DNA of 53,221 nt from Candidatus Heimdallarchaeota archaeon (lineage in GTDB: Archaea > Asgardarchaeota > Heimdallarchaeia > Heimdallarchaeales > Heimdallarchaeaceae), in NCBI GenBank assembly GCA_023132955.1, contig JAGLXK010000068.1:1-53221 (forward strand), in the 5' to 3' direction. Under the pieces are notes generated by a model. That model ran no database searches, had not been told where the DNA came from, and saw nothing but the letters and a program-made list of their open reading frames with translations. Made by a program: the position numbers and the translations under genes. Of the stretch, positions 18,226 through 27,638 are shown piece after piece (positions within the stretch are counted from its first letter, which is position 1; every line of letters starts with the position of its first letter).

Positions 18226-18785
18226 AATAACTGAAATTCATCTCTTATCTTTTTTGCAACAAATTCAACTTCTAAATGAGTATTGTTTATTTTGAGATAA
18301 TTTTCATTATAATAGAAATTTCCAGTTGTATTCATGACATACTTCTTCTCCATCTCAAGTAATCTCTTCTCTGATTGTTCAATGTCTTGTTTAGATGGCT
18401 TTTCAGCTAATCTATCTATAGATTTATTTCTTCGTAATCTTTCCTCTAATTCACAGAACAGCTCCACAAAATATATTTTCCTTCCCTGTTCTTTGAAAAT
18501 ATCGCAGTATCTGTCAACAACTGCTTTATCCTTTTCATCATCAACAGCCCAAACATAAGTAAAAATTAGTCCAGGTAAATCGCTCAAAGCAACTTCTTCC
18601 ATTATTCTTCGTCGAAATTCACTATTTAATCTGGAAAAGTGAGGAGAATCAAATTCAAAGAATTGAAGGAATAGTTCAATAGAGATGTGGTTATGGAGAA
18701 GCTTAAAACCAGTTAACTCTGCTAGTTTTCTCCCTACAGTCATTTTTCCTGAAGCTGGGGGACCGAAAATAATGACTAAACTCAC
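18222..18785 (-). CDS. P-loop kinase-like protein (adenylate/shikimate kinase fold)
   Basis: Small 187-residue P-loop protein starting MSLVIIFGPPASGKMTVG, a Walker A where the usual Ser/Thr is preceded by Met (GKMT). NHISIELF, an acidic helix and ELEERLRRNKSIDRLAEKP (lid-like basic segment) follow, the layout of small-molecule kinases of the AAA_18/AAA_33 type. Such proteins phosphorylate nucleotides, shikimate, gluconate or similar; the substrate cannot be inferred. Likely monocistronic, convergent with the KaiC-like gene. Confidence 0.72.
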   Translation of the reverse strand: MSLVIIFGPPASGKMTVGRKLAELTGFKLLHNHISIELFLQFFEFDSPHFSRLNSEFRRRIMEEVALSDLPGLIFTYVWAVDDEKDKAVVDRYCDIFKEQGRKIYFVELFCELEERLRRNKSIDRLAEKPSKQDIEQSEKRLLEMEKKYVMNTTGNFYYNENYLKINNTHLEVEFVAKKIRDEFQLF

Positions 18786-18885
18786 AAGAACACTATATTC
18801 GGTTTTTTAAATACTTTTTGTAAAAAAACTACTAGCTACAACTTTCGGTAGATTTAAGTAAGAAACTCAACGTGTTAATTCAGTG

Positions 18886-19443
18886 ATGGCAGTGCTATTT
18901 GACTATCTATTCAAGACAATAATTGTCGGATCTCCAGGAGTGGGAAAAACATCTATTACGCTAAGGTTTGCCACAGGAACTTTTAGAGAAAGATATTTAC
19001 CAACAATAGGTGTAGAATTTTCTGTAAAAGATATTGAGGTCCAAGGAAAACAAGTAAAATTGCAAACATGGGATACTGGAAGTCATGATCGATTTTCATA
19101 TGTTAGACCACTTTACTATAAGGGAAGTTATGGAGTTTTAGTTGTTTTTGACATTGCAAGCAAAGAATCTTTTGAAAATCTTGATAAATGGTTTGAAGAA
19201 GTCTATTCAAATTGTGAAGAGATTATTCCTGCTATTTTGATAGGTAATAAAGCAGATATTGAAGCAGATCGTCAAGTTAGCAAAGAAGATGCTTTAGACT
19301 ATGCTGAGAAGAAAAGAGCATTTTATGAATTACATGAAATTCCCTACTTCGAGGTTTCTGCTAAATCTGGTCAAAATATTAATGATATATATTATCGCTT
19401 AACAGATATGATGATTGAAAAATCAATTGAAGCAGAAAACTGA
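18886..19443 (+). CDS. Ras/Rab-type small GTPase
   Basis: A 185-residue Ras-superfamily GTPase with the eukaryote-like set of G motifs: G1 GSPGVGKTS (15-23), switch-I Thr40 in LPTIGVEF, G3 WDTGSHDRF (62-70), G4 NKAD (121-124), G5 SAK (148-150). In G3 the position of Ras Gly60 is Ser and the position of catalytic Gln61 is His67, so intrinsic hydrolysis is predicted to be slow or to need a partner. The C-terminus (IEAEN) has no cysteine, so it cannot be prenylated on a C-terminal Cys like Rab or Ras. ATG 18886 is preferred to the overlapping GTG at 18883. Asgard genomes carry large families of such GTPases; the role of this one is unknown. Confidence 0.93.
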   Translation: MAVLFDYLFKTIIVGSPGVGKTSITLRFATGTFRERYLPTIGVEFSVKDIEVQGKQVKLQTWDTGSHDRFSYVRPLYYKGSYGVLVVFDIASKESFENLDKWFEEVYSNCEEIIPAILIGNKADIEADRQVSKEDALDYAEKKRAFYELHEIPYFEVSAKSGQNINDIYYRLTDMMIEKSIEAEN

Positions 19444-19574
19444 ATTTAGCATTCGATTCATGCTTTCTAAGATTTGTTGGTTTTCAGTTTTGTTAAATTG
19501 TTTTTATTTAATTATTATTATCTGCCTGTAAAACAAAACAGTCTTTATATAAATGTCAAAGCAAGGGGTGTTTT

Positions 19575-19679
19575 ATGAAACTGACTGGATGGATACATAT
19601 CATAAACTTTAATTTACACGTATTTTTCGTCCAGTATAGAAGATATATTTCTTGTTTAAAGGGTGAAAATATTGGCTGA
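19575..19679 (+). CDS. Short leader ORF upstream of por operon
   Basis: An ATG at 19575 is preceded by AAGGGGTG with five-base spacing, one of the best ribosome-binding sites in the window, and by a TATA-like ctttatataaat at about 19551-19562. It encodes 34 residues (MKLTGWIHIINFNLHV... to GENIG) and its stop at 19677-19679 falls inside the start region of porG. It may be a real miniprotein or a leader whose translation couples to porG. No similarity recognised. Confidence 0.35.
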   Translation: MKLTGWIHIINFNLHVFFVQYRRYISCLKGENIG

Positions 19680-20226
19680 AATCACTGATGTAAGAATTAA
19701 TGGTCGAGGTGGACAAGGAGCGGTTACTGCATCCAGATTACTAGCTGAAGCAGCTATCTTAGAAGGACAATATGTGCATGCTTTTCCAAATTTTGGTCCA
19801 GAAAGAGCTGGAGCTCCAGTAACTTCTTATGCTCGAATTTCACCAGAACCTTTTTACGAAAAAACTGAAGTCTATGAACCCCATATTGTGGTTGTCATAG
19901 ATCCTACATTATTAGATGATGTTCCTGTAGTTGAAGGATTAAGGGATGGGGGGACAATTGTAGTGAATTATGATGGGGAAAAAGATTCACTTGTTAAATA
20001 TTTTGAGGGGGTTCATGCAAACATCTACAAGGTAGCAGGGTCAATAATCGCAACAGAGGAAATCGGGAGAAATGTTCCTAATTTGGTAATGTTAGGAGCG
20101 TTAATCAAAGTTACAAAATTGGTAGAGATAGAGAGCTTAAAAAAAGTTACTCTAAACAGATTTAAAGGTGTTTTGGGGGAGAAAAATGTTGTTGCTATTA
20201 ATAGAGCGTTTGAAGAGGTGGAATAA
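19663..20226 (+). CDS. porG: 2-oxoacid:ferredoxin oxidoreductase gamma subunit
   Basis: Gamma subunit of the pyruvate/2-oxoacid ferredoxin oxidoreductase that interconverts 2-oxoacid plus CoA with acyl-CoA, CO2 and reduced ferredoxin. The Rossmann-like start RINGRGGQGAVTASRLLAEA and PNFGPERAGAPVTSYARIS are diagnostic. GTG 19663 gives MKILAEITDV; TTG 19672 is an alternative because GGTGA at 19662-19666 would then be its Shine-Dalgarno at normal spacing. First of four genes that overlap or nearly touch: porG, porD, porA, porB. Confidence 0.93.
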   Translation: MKILAEITDVRINGRGGQGAVTASRLLAEAAILEGQYVHAFPNFGPERAGAPVTSYARISPEPFYEKTEVYEPHIVVVIDPTLLDDVPVVEGLRDGGTIVVNYDGEKDSLVKYFEGVHANIYKVAGSIIATEEIGRNVPNLVMLGALIKVTKLVEIESLKKVTLNRFKGVLGEKNVVAINRAFEEVE

Positions 20227-20543
20227 TGACAAAAGAAGCACCAGATGAATTTTCTAGATGGACTAAAGAAAAATGGGGATCATCCCAACTCCCGATGGGG
20301 GGAACAGTTCCTTACCATACAGCTTATGGGTATAAGACTGGAGATTGGTCTGCATTTAAAGCCATCATAGATAAAGAAAAATGTATTAGTTGTATGAATT
20401 GTTATTACTATTGCCCAGATTCAGCAATAATTATGGATGATGACTTAAAGGCTGAATGTGACATGGCTTTCTGTAAAGGATGTGGAATTTGTAGTAAACA
20501 TTGTCCAGCAGATGCTATCGAAATGAGGAGGGTTACAAGATGA
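20226..20543 (+). CDS. porD: 2-oxoacid:ferredoxin oxidoreductase delta subunit (2 x 4Fe-4S)
   Basis: Electron-transfer subunit of 105 residues with two ferredoxin-type clusters: CISCMNCYYYCP (about residues 57-68) and CKGCGICSKHCP (about 87-98). The N-terminal part, with WSAFKAIID before the first cluster, is typical of PorD. The ATG overlaps the porG stop (taATGa), and the porA ATG overlaps this gene's stop, so subunits are likely made in fixed ratio. Confidence 0.94.
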   Translation: MTKEAPDEFSRWTKEKWGSSQLPMGGTVPYHTAYGYKTGDWSAFKAIIDKEKCISCMNCYYYCPDSAIIMDDDLKAECDMAFCKGCGICSKHCPADAIEMRRVTR

Positions 20544-21727
20544 GTGGAGTAAGACAAGTAGTTGGAATGACAGGAGATGAAGCTGTAGCTCATGCAGCTA
20601 AACTTGTAAATCCTGATGTTGTAGCAGCATATCCGATAACTCCACAGACAATAATTGCCGAAAGATACAGTGATTTTGTTAATAATGGCGAGGTCGATAC
20701 AAGTTTCATATCAGTTGAATCAGAACATAGTGCGATGTCAGCTTGTGTAGGGGCCTCATTAACAGGCGCAAGAGTGTTTACAGCAACTGCATCAGCTGGT
20801 CTTGCTCTGATGTATGAAATATTGTATGTTGCATCAGGAATGAGATGTCCTATAGTTCTAGCAGTAGCGAATAGAGCTTTTTCAGCACCAATCAATATTC
20901 ATGGAGAATGTACAGATCAACTCGTTTGTAGAGATGCATCATGGGTCTCTCTGTTTGGTGAATCAGCACAAGAAGCATATGATGAAACGATACTCTCTTT
21001 CAAAATAGCAGAACATCCTGATGTCATGTTACCAGCAATGTTTGGTATTGAAGGTTTTATTGTTACACACGCATTAGAAAGGGTTGAAACTCTAAGTAAA
21101 CAACAAGTAGACGACTTTATTCCAGCTTCAAGAATAGTAAGAGATAGATTTTGTCCTGATGAAAATAAAACCTTTGGGTCATTAGTTTTACAAGATTATT
21201 ATATGGAAATAAAAAGGCAACAAGAAGAAGCAATGCAAAATGCATACAAAGTAACGGAGGATGCTATGCAAGAGTTTAGTGAATTGTCCGGAAGAAAAAT
21301 GGAAATAACAGAAAAATATCAACTGGAAGATGCAGATTATGCTTTTGTTTCATATGGAGCTACAGCAGGAAATGCTAAAGCTGTCGTTGATCGCTTAAGG
21401 GCAAAAGGAGAAAAAGTAGGAGCTCTCAAAATTAGACTGTTCAGACCATTTCCATCTATGGATATGTTTCAAGCGCTAAGTGGAATAAAAGCTGCAACTA
21501 TCTTAGATAGATCAGCAACATTTGGGTCACCTGGGACCATAGTTCAAACCGATATTGCATCAGCTTTGTATGGAAAAGAAAATGTTCCATCGCTCCACGG
21601 ATACATAAATGGACTAGGGGGAAGAGTTTTGACTCTACCAGAAATTGAAGAAGTTTACGAAATGTCAAAAGAGTACAATAATATTGGAATAAATTCAACA
21701 ACTGACTGGGTAGGATATAGGAAGTGA
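20540..21727 (+). CDS. porA: 2-oxoacid:ferredoxin oxidoreductase alpha subunit
   Basis: Alpha subunit, 395 residues from ATG 20540. The start is fixed by AGGAGG at 20526-20531 eight bases upstream and by homology: [28 protein letters not shown] is the family's N-terminal motif. [33 protein letters not shown] forms the conserved core, and the C-terminal domain has [18 protein letters not shown] and [10 protein letters not shown] are typical of pyruvate- or 2-oxoacid-specific enzymes; pyruvate is the likeliest substrate but 2-ketoisovalerate cannot be excluded. Confidence 0.94.
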   Translation: MSGVRQVVGMTGDEAVAHAAKLVNPDVVAAYPITPQTIIAERYSDFVNNGEVDTSFISVESEHSAMSACVGASLTGARVFTATASAGLALMYEILYVASGMRCPIVLAVANRAFSAPINIHGECTDQLVCRDASWVSLFGESAQEAYDETILSFKIAEHPDVMLPAMFGIEGFIVTHALERVETLSKQQVDDFIPASRIVRDRFCPDENKTFGSLVLQDYYMEIKRQQEEAMQNAYKVTEDAMQEFSELSGRKMEITEKYQLEDADYAFVSYGATAGNAKAVVDRLRAKGEKVGALKIRLFRPFPSMDMFQALSGIKAATILDRSATFGSPGTIVQTDIASALYGKENVPSLHGYINGLGGRVLTLPEIEEVYEMSKEYNNIGINSTTDWVGYRK

Positions 21728-21734
21728 AGAAAAG

Positions 21735-23819
21735 ATGGCGATAGTATTACCAAAAGTATCTGTAAAAGATTTACAAGAATGGTCAAAACTTGGTGAAGTA
21801 TTCACATCTGGGCACAGATTATGTGCTGGATGTGGAGCTGGAACAATGGCAAGACAAGTCACATTAGCTGCAAAGGTTCTTGGAGATCCAATGATGATAG
21901 TTAATGCAACAGGATGTCTAGAAGTAGCTTCCACAGTTTATCCATACACAGCGTGGGATGTACCATGGTTACATAATGCATTCGAAAATGCCGCAGCAAC
22001 AGCTTCTGGAGCAATAGAAGCTATGAAGTCAATGCAAAGAAAAGGATTAATGAGAGAGCGCAATGTTAACATGATAGTATTCGGAGGTGATGGTGGGACT
22101 TATGATATTGGGCTCCAGAGCCTTTCTGGGGCTATAGAACGGGGTCATGACTTCCTTTACGTATGTTACAATAATGGCGCATACATGAATTGTTTAAGCC
22201 TAGATACTCATATTATGACAAAGGATGGTCTTAAGCGAGTTACTGATATCCAATTGGGGGAACTAGTTTATGCTTTTGATCAAAATACTAATGATTTAGT
22301 TTTGAAAGAATGTAGTGGAATATTTGATAACGGAATAAAAGAAGTGTATGAATTAAAAACATTACATCATTCGATAAAAACAACAATAAATCACCCATTT
22401 TTAACTGTGCAACGAAGTCGGAAAAATTATGAAAACAAGTTGATTTGGAAAACTTTAGAAAAATTAAAACCTGGTGATGAAATAATAGTTTTAAAAGATA
22501 TGAATGATGGGAAGCGTTATTCTTTTAAGGAAATTAAAATTTCAAAGAAAGGAGATTATAAAGTTCACAAAATTAATGAAATAAAACTTCCAGAAGAGAG
22601 TAATCCTGATTTGATGGAATTTCTGGGACTATACGTAGGTGATGGTTGGACTAGACCACATAAAGCAGAAACAGGATTTTCATTTCCAGAAAACTCTGAA
22701 GCTAGATCAAGGTTAGTATTCTTGTCGAAAAAACTCTTTGATTTGGAACCCAGTACAGCTCATCAAAATGATGTCTATCTCTATTCCGTAAATCTTGCAC
22801 GTTTTGTTGATAGTCTTGATTTTGGTAAAGGCGCCAAAAATAAAATTATTCCTTCATGGGTCTTTACTTTACCTTATGAAGAAAAGGAAGCCTTCGTTAA
22901 GGGATTAATGCAATCTGATGGATATTCTATAGGTAAAAGTAATAGGTATGTATCTGCAAGTTATGAATTACTCAAAACATTAAGATTGTTATTACAAACC
23001 ATAAATTATAGAGTTGGTAAAATCCACCAACAGACAAAGAAAAAAGGGACCTTTGTAGTTTATAGACAGTTATTAGAAGATAGTACCTATGGTTATGTTT
23101 GTTTTAGCAAAAAGAAGAAACCAAATATAAACAAATATCTTTCACAAGCTAAACAAAGGGATTTCTTAGCTGATAATGAATACTTCAGTTCAGAGAAAAT
23201 TGTTTCTATCGAATTCATTAAAGAAGAACCAACAATTGACCTTAGAGTTGAGGATGAACATAATTTTATTGCAGATGGTATTGTAGTTCATAATACAGGC
23301 ATTCAACGTTCTAGTGGTACTCCTCAAGGAGCTGCAACAACAACAACCCCACCTGGAACTGTTATTCCGGGTAAAATAGAATGGCAAAAACCCTTAGCTG
23401 AGATTATGGCTGCACATGATATCCCAACATTTACAGCAAGTCCAGCTTATCCAAGAGATCTTATGGCTAAAGTACAAGCAGCTCTGAAACACGATGGTCC
23501 TGCCTTTATGTTAGTTGATTCCCCATGTAATCTAGGGCAAAGGTATGCTCCAGATATGTCCATGGAAATTGCAAAATTAGCTGTGAAAACCTGTTTCTTT
23601 CCATTGTTTTACACTTATAAAGAAGATTGGGTTTTAACCGGAATTTCTTCTAGATTAGCTAAAAATCCAGATAGAAAATTACCAATTGAAGATTACTTAA
23701 AACCTCAAGGAAGATTCAGACATTTATTCAAGCCAGAATGGAAGAAGAAATTGATTGAAATTCAAGATACTGTCGATGAAAAATGGGAAAGGCTCGTAAC
23801 AAAAGCTACTTGTGTTTAG
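21735..23819 (+). CDS. porB: 2-oxoacid:ferredoxin oxidoreductase beta subunit with intein
   Basis: Catalytic TPP-binding subunit. The 694-residue precursor has one intein of 368 residues; the spliced product is 326 residues, normal for PorB. Extein features are the Cys motif [14 protein letters not shown] (28-40) and later Cys residues for a 4Fe-4S cluster, [10 protein letters not shown], and the TPP/Mg site [10 protein letters not shown] (117-126) with CYNNGAYMN (144-152). The intein lies directly after YMN, before TGIQRS. Enzyme activity therefore depends on splicing. A downstream C-terminal PorB extension carries [16 protein letters not shown]. Seven bases separate it from porA; its last 14 bases overlap the convergent gene. 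Confidence 0.95.
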   Translation: MAIVLPKVSVKDLQEWSKLGEVFTSGHRLCAGCGAGTMARQVTLAAKVLGDPMMIVNATGCLEVASTVYPYTAWDVPWLHNAFENAAATASGAIEAMKSMQRKGLMRERNVNMIVFGGDGGTYDIGLQSLSGAIERGHDFLYVCYNNGAYMNCLSLDTHIMTKDGLKRVTDIQLGELVYAFDQNTNDLVLKECSGIFDNGIKEVYELKTLHHSIKTTINHPFLTVQRSRKNYENKLIWKTLEKLKPGDEIIVLKDMNDGKRYSFKEIKISKKGDYKVHKINEIKLPEESNPDLMEFLGLYVGDGWTRPHKAETGFSFPENSEARSRLVFLSKKLFDLEPSTAHQNDVYLYSVNLARFVDSLDFGKGAKNKIIPSWVFTLPYEEKEAFVKGLMQSDGYSIGKSNRYVSASYELLKTLRLLLQTINYRVGKIHQQTKKKGTFVVYRQLLEDSTYGYVCFSKKKKPNINKYLSQAKQRDFLADNEYFSSEKIVSIEFIKEEPTIDLRVEDEHNFIADGIVVHNTGIQRSSGTPQGAATTTTPPGTVIPGKIEWQKPLAEIMAAHDIPTFTASPAYPRDLMAKVQAALKHDGPAFMLVDSPCNLGQRYAPDMSMEIAKLAVKTCFFPLFYTYKEDWVLTGISSRLAKNPDRKLPIEDYLKPQGRFRHLFKPEWKKKLIEIQDTVDEKWERLVTKATCV
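22191..23294 (+). other. Intein of PorB with LAGLIDADG endonuclease (368 aa)
   Basis: Residues 153-520 of the precursor. It begins [13 protein letters not shown], has block B ([10 protein letters not shown]), dodecapeptide motifs [11 protein letters not shown] and [12 protein letters not shown], block [12 protein letters not shown] and ends GIVVHN before Thr+1. Both dodecapeptides keep an acidic residue, so homing activity is plausible. The insertion site is the most conserved stretch of the TPP pocket, as is usual for inteins. Confidence 0.94.
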
Positions 23820-25278
23820 AATTTTTCTTTTCTTTTCTCTTTTCCCTTTTCTTAAATCTATTTTCCTTTATTTCTTTTAGTTGAATTTTAAGGTAGTCAA
23901 AGAGATCTTTGTAATTCGTTTTTCTGTAAAAAGCTGTGTGAAGAGGGATATCAAAAGTGACAACCATGGTTAGCATCATAAGGATAGTGTAGAAAATGTG
24001 TAACCATTTGACTTTAACTATGATCCATATGCTAAGTAAAGAAATCCATCCCGCGAATACTACAAAAAGTCCCAACCCTACCCATTTCTTATCAAAATCC
24101 TGAGCTCTGGAAGCTAAAGCAAGAACAACAAAAGGAATTAAGAATGAATCATAATACTTGTAGTTTCCTCGAGAGAGAAAAACATGAGTACCTATGATAA
24201 ACATCGCTTGAAAAGAGATGAATGAGCTCTCTTTTTTTTGAAAATGGTTTGCTTTGAGTAGAACTGTAAAATAGCTGAGAATAAGGAATAGAAGCAAGGG
24301 AACATAAGCCATATTGAGATAATAATAGACTTTTGCTAATCCTTCCATCCCCCAAAATAATAGCGCATGAAAAGGCGTGGTTGGCCATCTTTTGAATGTG
24401 GGTGAAATAGAGAATTTAGTATTATACGTTCCTCCAGGCCATACTTGTAACCAAACATACTTGAAAGGTTTGATTAAAATCCAGGGAAATGAGAGAAGGG
24501 AAAAGAAAATTATTAAATAAATTAGATATTTAAGAGCAATTTTTCTATCGAGTCTGAAGAGATAGAGAAACCAGAGAGGTACTAAAAATAGCGCGTTAAG
24601 TTTAGTGAGAACTGATAATGCAATGAAGAAAGCTGAAAGCTTGTATTTAGATTTTTGTAAATAATAAAAAGAGATTACAGCGAAAGTAGTGAACATGTAT
24701 GAATTGAGAAATATAAAATCATTGTAGAATAAAACCAAAGGCATGAAAATGAAAATAACAGCTGCAAAGAGCGAGTAGAACTGATTTAACTTGTTTCTTT
24801 TACCATTTTGTGGTTTCTTTAATAATATAAGATAGATGAAAACTGCAGTGATAGAATCAAAGATCAGAGGAGTAAAAGTAACGGTCATCCAGGCTCTGTC
24901 TAGACGAGGTAATCCCGGATAGAAGATATCAATAAAATAGGAAATAATTACTAAGAAGAAAACAAAATAAGGACCATAAACATAACCAGTAAGTGGAAAT
25001 TCTCTGTCGAAAGCATAAGGATTCCAAGATTCATATTTGAATGCATAAAGATAATGCTGATAATATACTTCAGGATCATTATAGACTTCCCATTGGTACC
25101 CTTCAAGAGAAAAATAAGAGCTAGTGTCGTAGCGAGACAAAAACCAAGTACGAAGAGCTATTCGAACAAATACAGAAGTGAGAAAAAGAACAAGGCATAT
25201 GCCAATCTGGATAAGAAGAGCGTAATTGTTGGTTTTTAGTCGGGTAGTAGCTTTTTCAAGCAATCTTAGCTCTGGCAC
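23806..25278 (-). CDS. Polytopic membrane protein, GT-C glycosyltransferase-like
   Basis: A 490-residue protein with about eleven membrane helices and a large first extracytoplasmic loop (about 55-130) that contains YDTSSY and DPEVYY and, further on, [10 protein letters not shown]. Long first loops with acidic residues after helix 1 are characteristic of GT-C enzymes that use polyprenyl-phosphate sugars (mannosyl- or glucosyltransferases such as ALG6/ALG8 or DUF2029), but I cannot point to a family-specific motif. The C-terminal tail is strongly basic ([15 protein letters not shown]), so it is probably cytosolic. Convergent with porB. Confidence 0.55.
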   Translation of the reverse strand: MPELRLLEKATTRLKTNNYALLIQIGICLVLFLTSVFVRIALRTWFLSRYDTSSYFSLEGYQWEVYNDPEVYYQHYLYAFKYESWNPYAFDREFPLTGYVYGPYFVFFLVIISYFIDIFYPGLPRLDRAWMTVTFTPLIFDSITAVFIYLILLKKPQNGKRNKLNQFYSLFAAVIFIFMPLVLFYNDFIFLNSYMFTTFAVISFYYLQKSKYKLSAFFIALSVLTKLNALFLVPLWFLYLFRLDRKIALKYLIYLIIFFSLLSFPWILIKPFKYVWLQVWPGGTYNTKFSISPTFKRWPTTPFHALLFWGMEGLAKVYYYLNMAYVPLLLFLILSYFTVLLKANHFQKKESSFISFQAMFIIGTHVFLSRGNYKYYDSFLIPFVVLALASRAQDFDKKWVGLGLFVVFAGWISLLSIWIIVKVKWLHIFYTILMMLTMVVTFDIPLHTAFYRKTNYKDLFDYLKIQLKEIKENRFKKREKRKEKKNSKHK

Positions 25279-25581
25279 AGAATAAAATCACTCCAAGAAT
25301 TGTTAAAGTTTACCTTGCCAAGTGAATGGTATAAAAACACTAAGAAAATCTAGTGACATGCAATCTAACTGCAATTTTTTTCGGCATTCTTAAAGGAACT
25401 TAATGGTTTCCTTTCTTGACTGGCTTCATAATATCCTAGTGGTAGGAGCTTCAACACCGGATAAGGGAGGGAGAAGGAAGCTTCTTCCTAATAGCTCCAC
25501 CATTAAATTTCACCATTTGTTCAAAAGTAAATAGTTTAGAATATCTTTAGATTAGATTCATCGAAAAAGAACTGATTGAGC
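25279..25581. other. 303-base gap with a structured purine-rich segment
   Basis: No credible gene. From 25439 to 25503, GGTAGGAGCT and AGCTCCACC can pair (one bulged A), enclosing GGAAG-CTT-CTTCC (25476-25488), so a two-part hairpin is possible. A purine tract GGGAGGGAGAAGG (25465-25477) lies in the outer loop. A related GGAGGGGGAAAGAAGCTTCTT-like segment is at 27572-27592, on the far side of the GNAT/regulator pair. The left part holds the probable promoter of the membrane protein at 25278 (ggtataaaaac at about 25328 on the plus strand). Could be an RNA gene; not shown. Confidence 0.35.
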
Positions 25582-26619
25582 CTACTCCTCAATTTTCAAC
25601 CCTAACAGATGCATCGTTTCAACATCAGTAAAACCATACTTTCTAGTTGTTTCCAATTGTTTTATCTCTGATGTTCTAAACTCCACAATTATATTTTCTT
25701 CATTTGTTGTGTTTTTCTTGAGAGTTACTAAACTGTGAGCTATCATTGGTTCCGAAAGAACTTGGCTATGAGCTGGATCAAGCATCAAATTTATTCTGTG
25801 AGGTGAACCTGCTTTTCGGCTTGGAAATACAGAAACATGACCCTCGAGATTTTCTCCAGTATAAATTAACCAATCAAAACATTTAATCTTGAGTAGAAAC
25901 TTAGCTAAAGGTCGTATCAATCGAATCAATAGGGGTTTGAAATATCTTCTTTTATCAATGGGATGAAAAACTTGAACATCTTCAGGTGTAACCCTCAAAT
26001 CTAAATCATATCTTGCTTGGTTAGATTTCTTGTTCCTATCAAGTTTTCGAAGCTCGTACCCCTCAGGAAGATCAACAGTAGGAATATTAGAAAGTTTACT
26101 AAAATCTAATTTTTGTCTAGTGATACTGTCATAATGAACAAAACCCAAGTTACGGTATAATTTGTAAGCGGGTTCATTTACATCTAAAACTTCTAACACG
26201 CACAGCTTAGCTCCAAGTTCTTTAGCATGGTCAATTGCAGTTGTTACAAGCTGTCTAGCCAACCCTCGTCGTCTATAATCCGGATGAGTAGCAACCATTG
26301 CTATTTCCCAATAAAAAATACTATAACCTACATTAACTGAAGCAACAATTTCTCCATCTTCTTTTTCAAAAACGTAACCATCTAGCATATGTTTATAGTT
26401 TTTAGAAAAAATCCCCAAGAAATTCATAAGAGGAAGCACAGCTTTGAATTCATCAAATATCACTTTGACATTCAATCCCTTTGCTTCCAACTCTTTCTCA
26501 AAAACAATATCTAATAGTTTAATGACATTTTCATGATCTTTTGCAAAATCCCATGCTCGCATCTTTAATTCGCTATTTTCAGATTCAATTTTTACATTCA
26601 TTTTTACACCATTTTCCAT
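25582..26619 (-). CDS. GNAT-family N-acetyltransferase
   Basis: The first 190 residues form a GNAT domain: the acetyl-CoA pyrophosphate loop is THPDYRRRGLARQL (about residue 115) with an upstream beta strand YWEIAMVA and a downstream NEPAYKLYRNLGF. The remaining 150 residues look like a second, degenerate GNAT-like half. Acceptor unknown. Start at MENGVKMNVK is likely; Met7 (26601) is an alternative. Transcribed divergently from the ArsR-like regulator, across an intergenic region carrying matching operator sites, so it is the probable target of that regulator. Confidence 0.85.
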   Translation of the reverse strand: MENGVKMNVKIESENSELKMRAWDFAKDHENVIKLLDIVFEKELEAKGLNVKVIFDEFKAVLPLMNFLGIFSKNYKHMLDGYVFEKEDGEIVASVNVGYSIFYWEIAMVATHPDYRRRGLARQLVTTAIDHAKELGAKLCVLEVLDVNEPAYKLYRNLGFVHYDSITRQKLDFSKLSNIPTVDLPEGYELRKLDRNKKSNQARYDLDLRVTPEDVQVFHPIDKRRYFKPLLIRLIRPLAKFLLKIKCFDWLIYTGENLEGHVSVFPSRKAGSPHRINLMLDPAHSQVLSEPMIAHSLVTLKKNTTNEENIIVEFRTSEIKQLETTRKYGFTDVETMHLLGLKIEE

Positions 26620-26645
26620 AATTTAAAAGTTTGAATATCATAATA

Positions 26646-26726
26646 ATTTAATCATCAAATTGTGTTTTCGATAAACACTATTAAACATTTCGGCATCAAA
26701 TTAATTTGACGGTTAAATTTATATAG
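26646..26726. promoter_or_regulatory. Operator sites in the GNAT / ArsR-like divergent promoter
   Basis: atttaatcatcaaatt (26646-26661) matches, at 14 of 16 positions, the reverse complement of 26703-26718 (atttaaccgtcaaatt). The right copy forms part of a perfect 14-base palindrome tcaaattaatttga (26696-26709) and abuts a TATA box (aaatttatata, 26715-26725) for the regulator gene. The layout, two inverted sites 40 bases apart covering both promoters, is what autoregulated ArsR/MarR-type repressors use. Confidence 0.55.
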
Positions 26727-26771
26727 TTTCGATGAAAGAGTTATTAGAGAGGATTAAAGGGCGACTTGGAA

Positions 26772-27551
26772 ATGAACAAATCCGAAAAAATCGAAGTTGA
26801 CTACAAGAAACTAAAGGCACAAGGGAAAAAGATTCTTGATAGAGTAAATGAAGTTTACAAAGTTGAGACCAGGTATGGTATTATTATGGCTATCAGCAAT
26901 TTTGGTTCAGCAAACATTAAGAAACTAGCTAAAATTTTAGGGAAAAATGAAGCTACAATTTATCATCATTTGAAAGATTTAACCAGAGAACCTGAATTAC
27001 TAGTTGTTGATAACAAGAAAACACGTGAGAATAAAGGAATTTATTATGAACTTTCTAAGGTAGCCGAAAGGAATTTTGGGGAACCACCTCTTGAGATATT
27101 AGAAACAAAATTGCAAGAAGCGTACAAAAGAATATTAGAACAGACAGATGAAGAAATCACTCAAATGCACATGAAACTACTTTCTGAACATCCTGATCTG
27201 GGTATTATTATAGATAAGGAAAGAAGGAGTATTGCTTATAATCACTATCTTGAGAGTATGATGTTAAACAATCTGGAAACAGCTGAAAAAGCTTTCAAAA
27301 AGGGAGCTAAGCCGATGAATAAGAATTATCCTCTTGGAAGTATATCCAATTTTCCTTTGGATATGAAGATTTCTAAACCTCGACATCTTTTTCAGATTCT
27401 TAGTATCTTGACAGAAATTGCTGCTAAATTTGCAAGATTAAAAGAGGAAATTGCTGAAGAAATGGAGAAAGAAAAGATACCTGAAAATCAAAAGATTGAT
27501 ATTCACTATCATGTCGTTGGTGGTGAAGTAGCAGAATTTGAGTTTGAATAA
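26772..27551 (+). CDS. ArsR-like winged-helix transcriptional regulator
   Basis: The N-terminal winged helix (about 20-85) reads IIMAISNFGSANIKKLAKIL then GKNEATIYHHLKDL, the recognition-helix pattern of archaeal ArsR-like repressors, followed by a wing (LLVVDNKKTRENKGIYYEL). The other 170 residues are mainly helical and probably bind a ligand or dimerise; I do not recognise them. I chose ATG 26772; a TTG two codons earlier (26766) is also possible. Likely to repress itself and the divergent acetyltransferase through the sites in 26646-26726. Confidence 0.78.
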   Translation: MNKSEKIEVDYKKLKAQGKKILDRVNEVYKVETRYGIIMAISNFGSANIKKLAKILGKNEATIYHHLKDLTREPELLVVDNKKTRENKGIYYELSKVAERNFGEPPLEILETKLQEAYKRILEQTDEEITQMHMKLLSEHPDLGIIIDKERRSIAYNHYLESMMLNNLETAEKAFKKGAKPMNKNYPLGSISNFPLDMKISKPRHLFQILSILTEIAAKFARLKEEIAEEMEKEKIPENQKIDIHYHVVGGEVAEFEFE

Positions 27552-27638
27552 GCTTTTCATTCATGTTGCCTGGAGGGGGAAAGAAGCTTCTTAGTAGATA
27601 GTTTTATATTTGTCCTTCTGTGACATTAAAAATATTAG

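Noticed and set aside
20501-20540. Longer start for porA (ATG 20501)
   Set aside because: The extra 13 residues lie within the porD frame, and the AGGAGG eight bases before ATG 20540 plus the family N-terminus fix the later start.
25430-25510. tRNA-like D-arm (TAGTGGTAGGAGC) in the 25279-25581 gap
   Set aside because: No T-arm (GTTCRANYC) or acceptor pairing follows within range on this strand, nor on the reverse strand.
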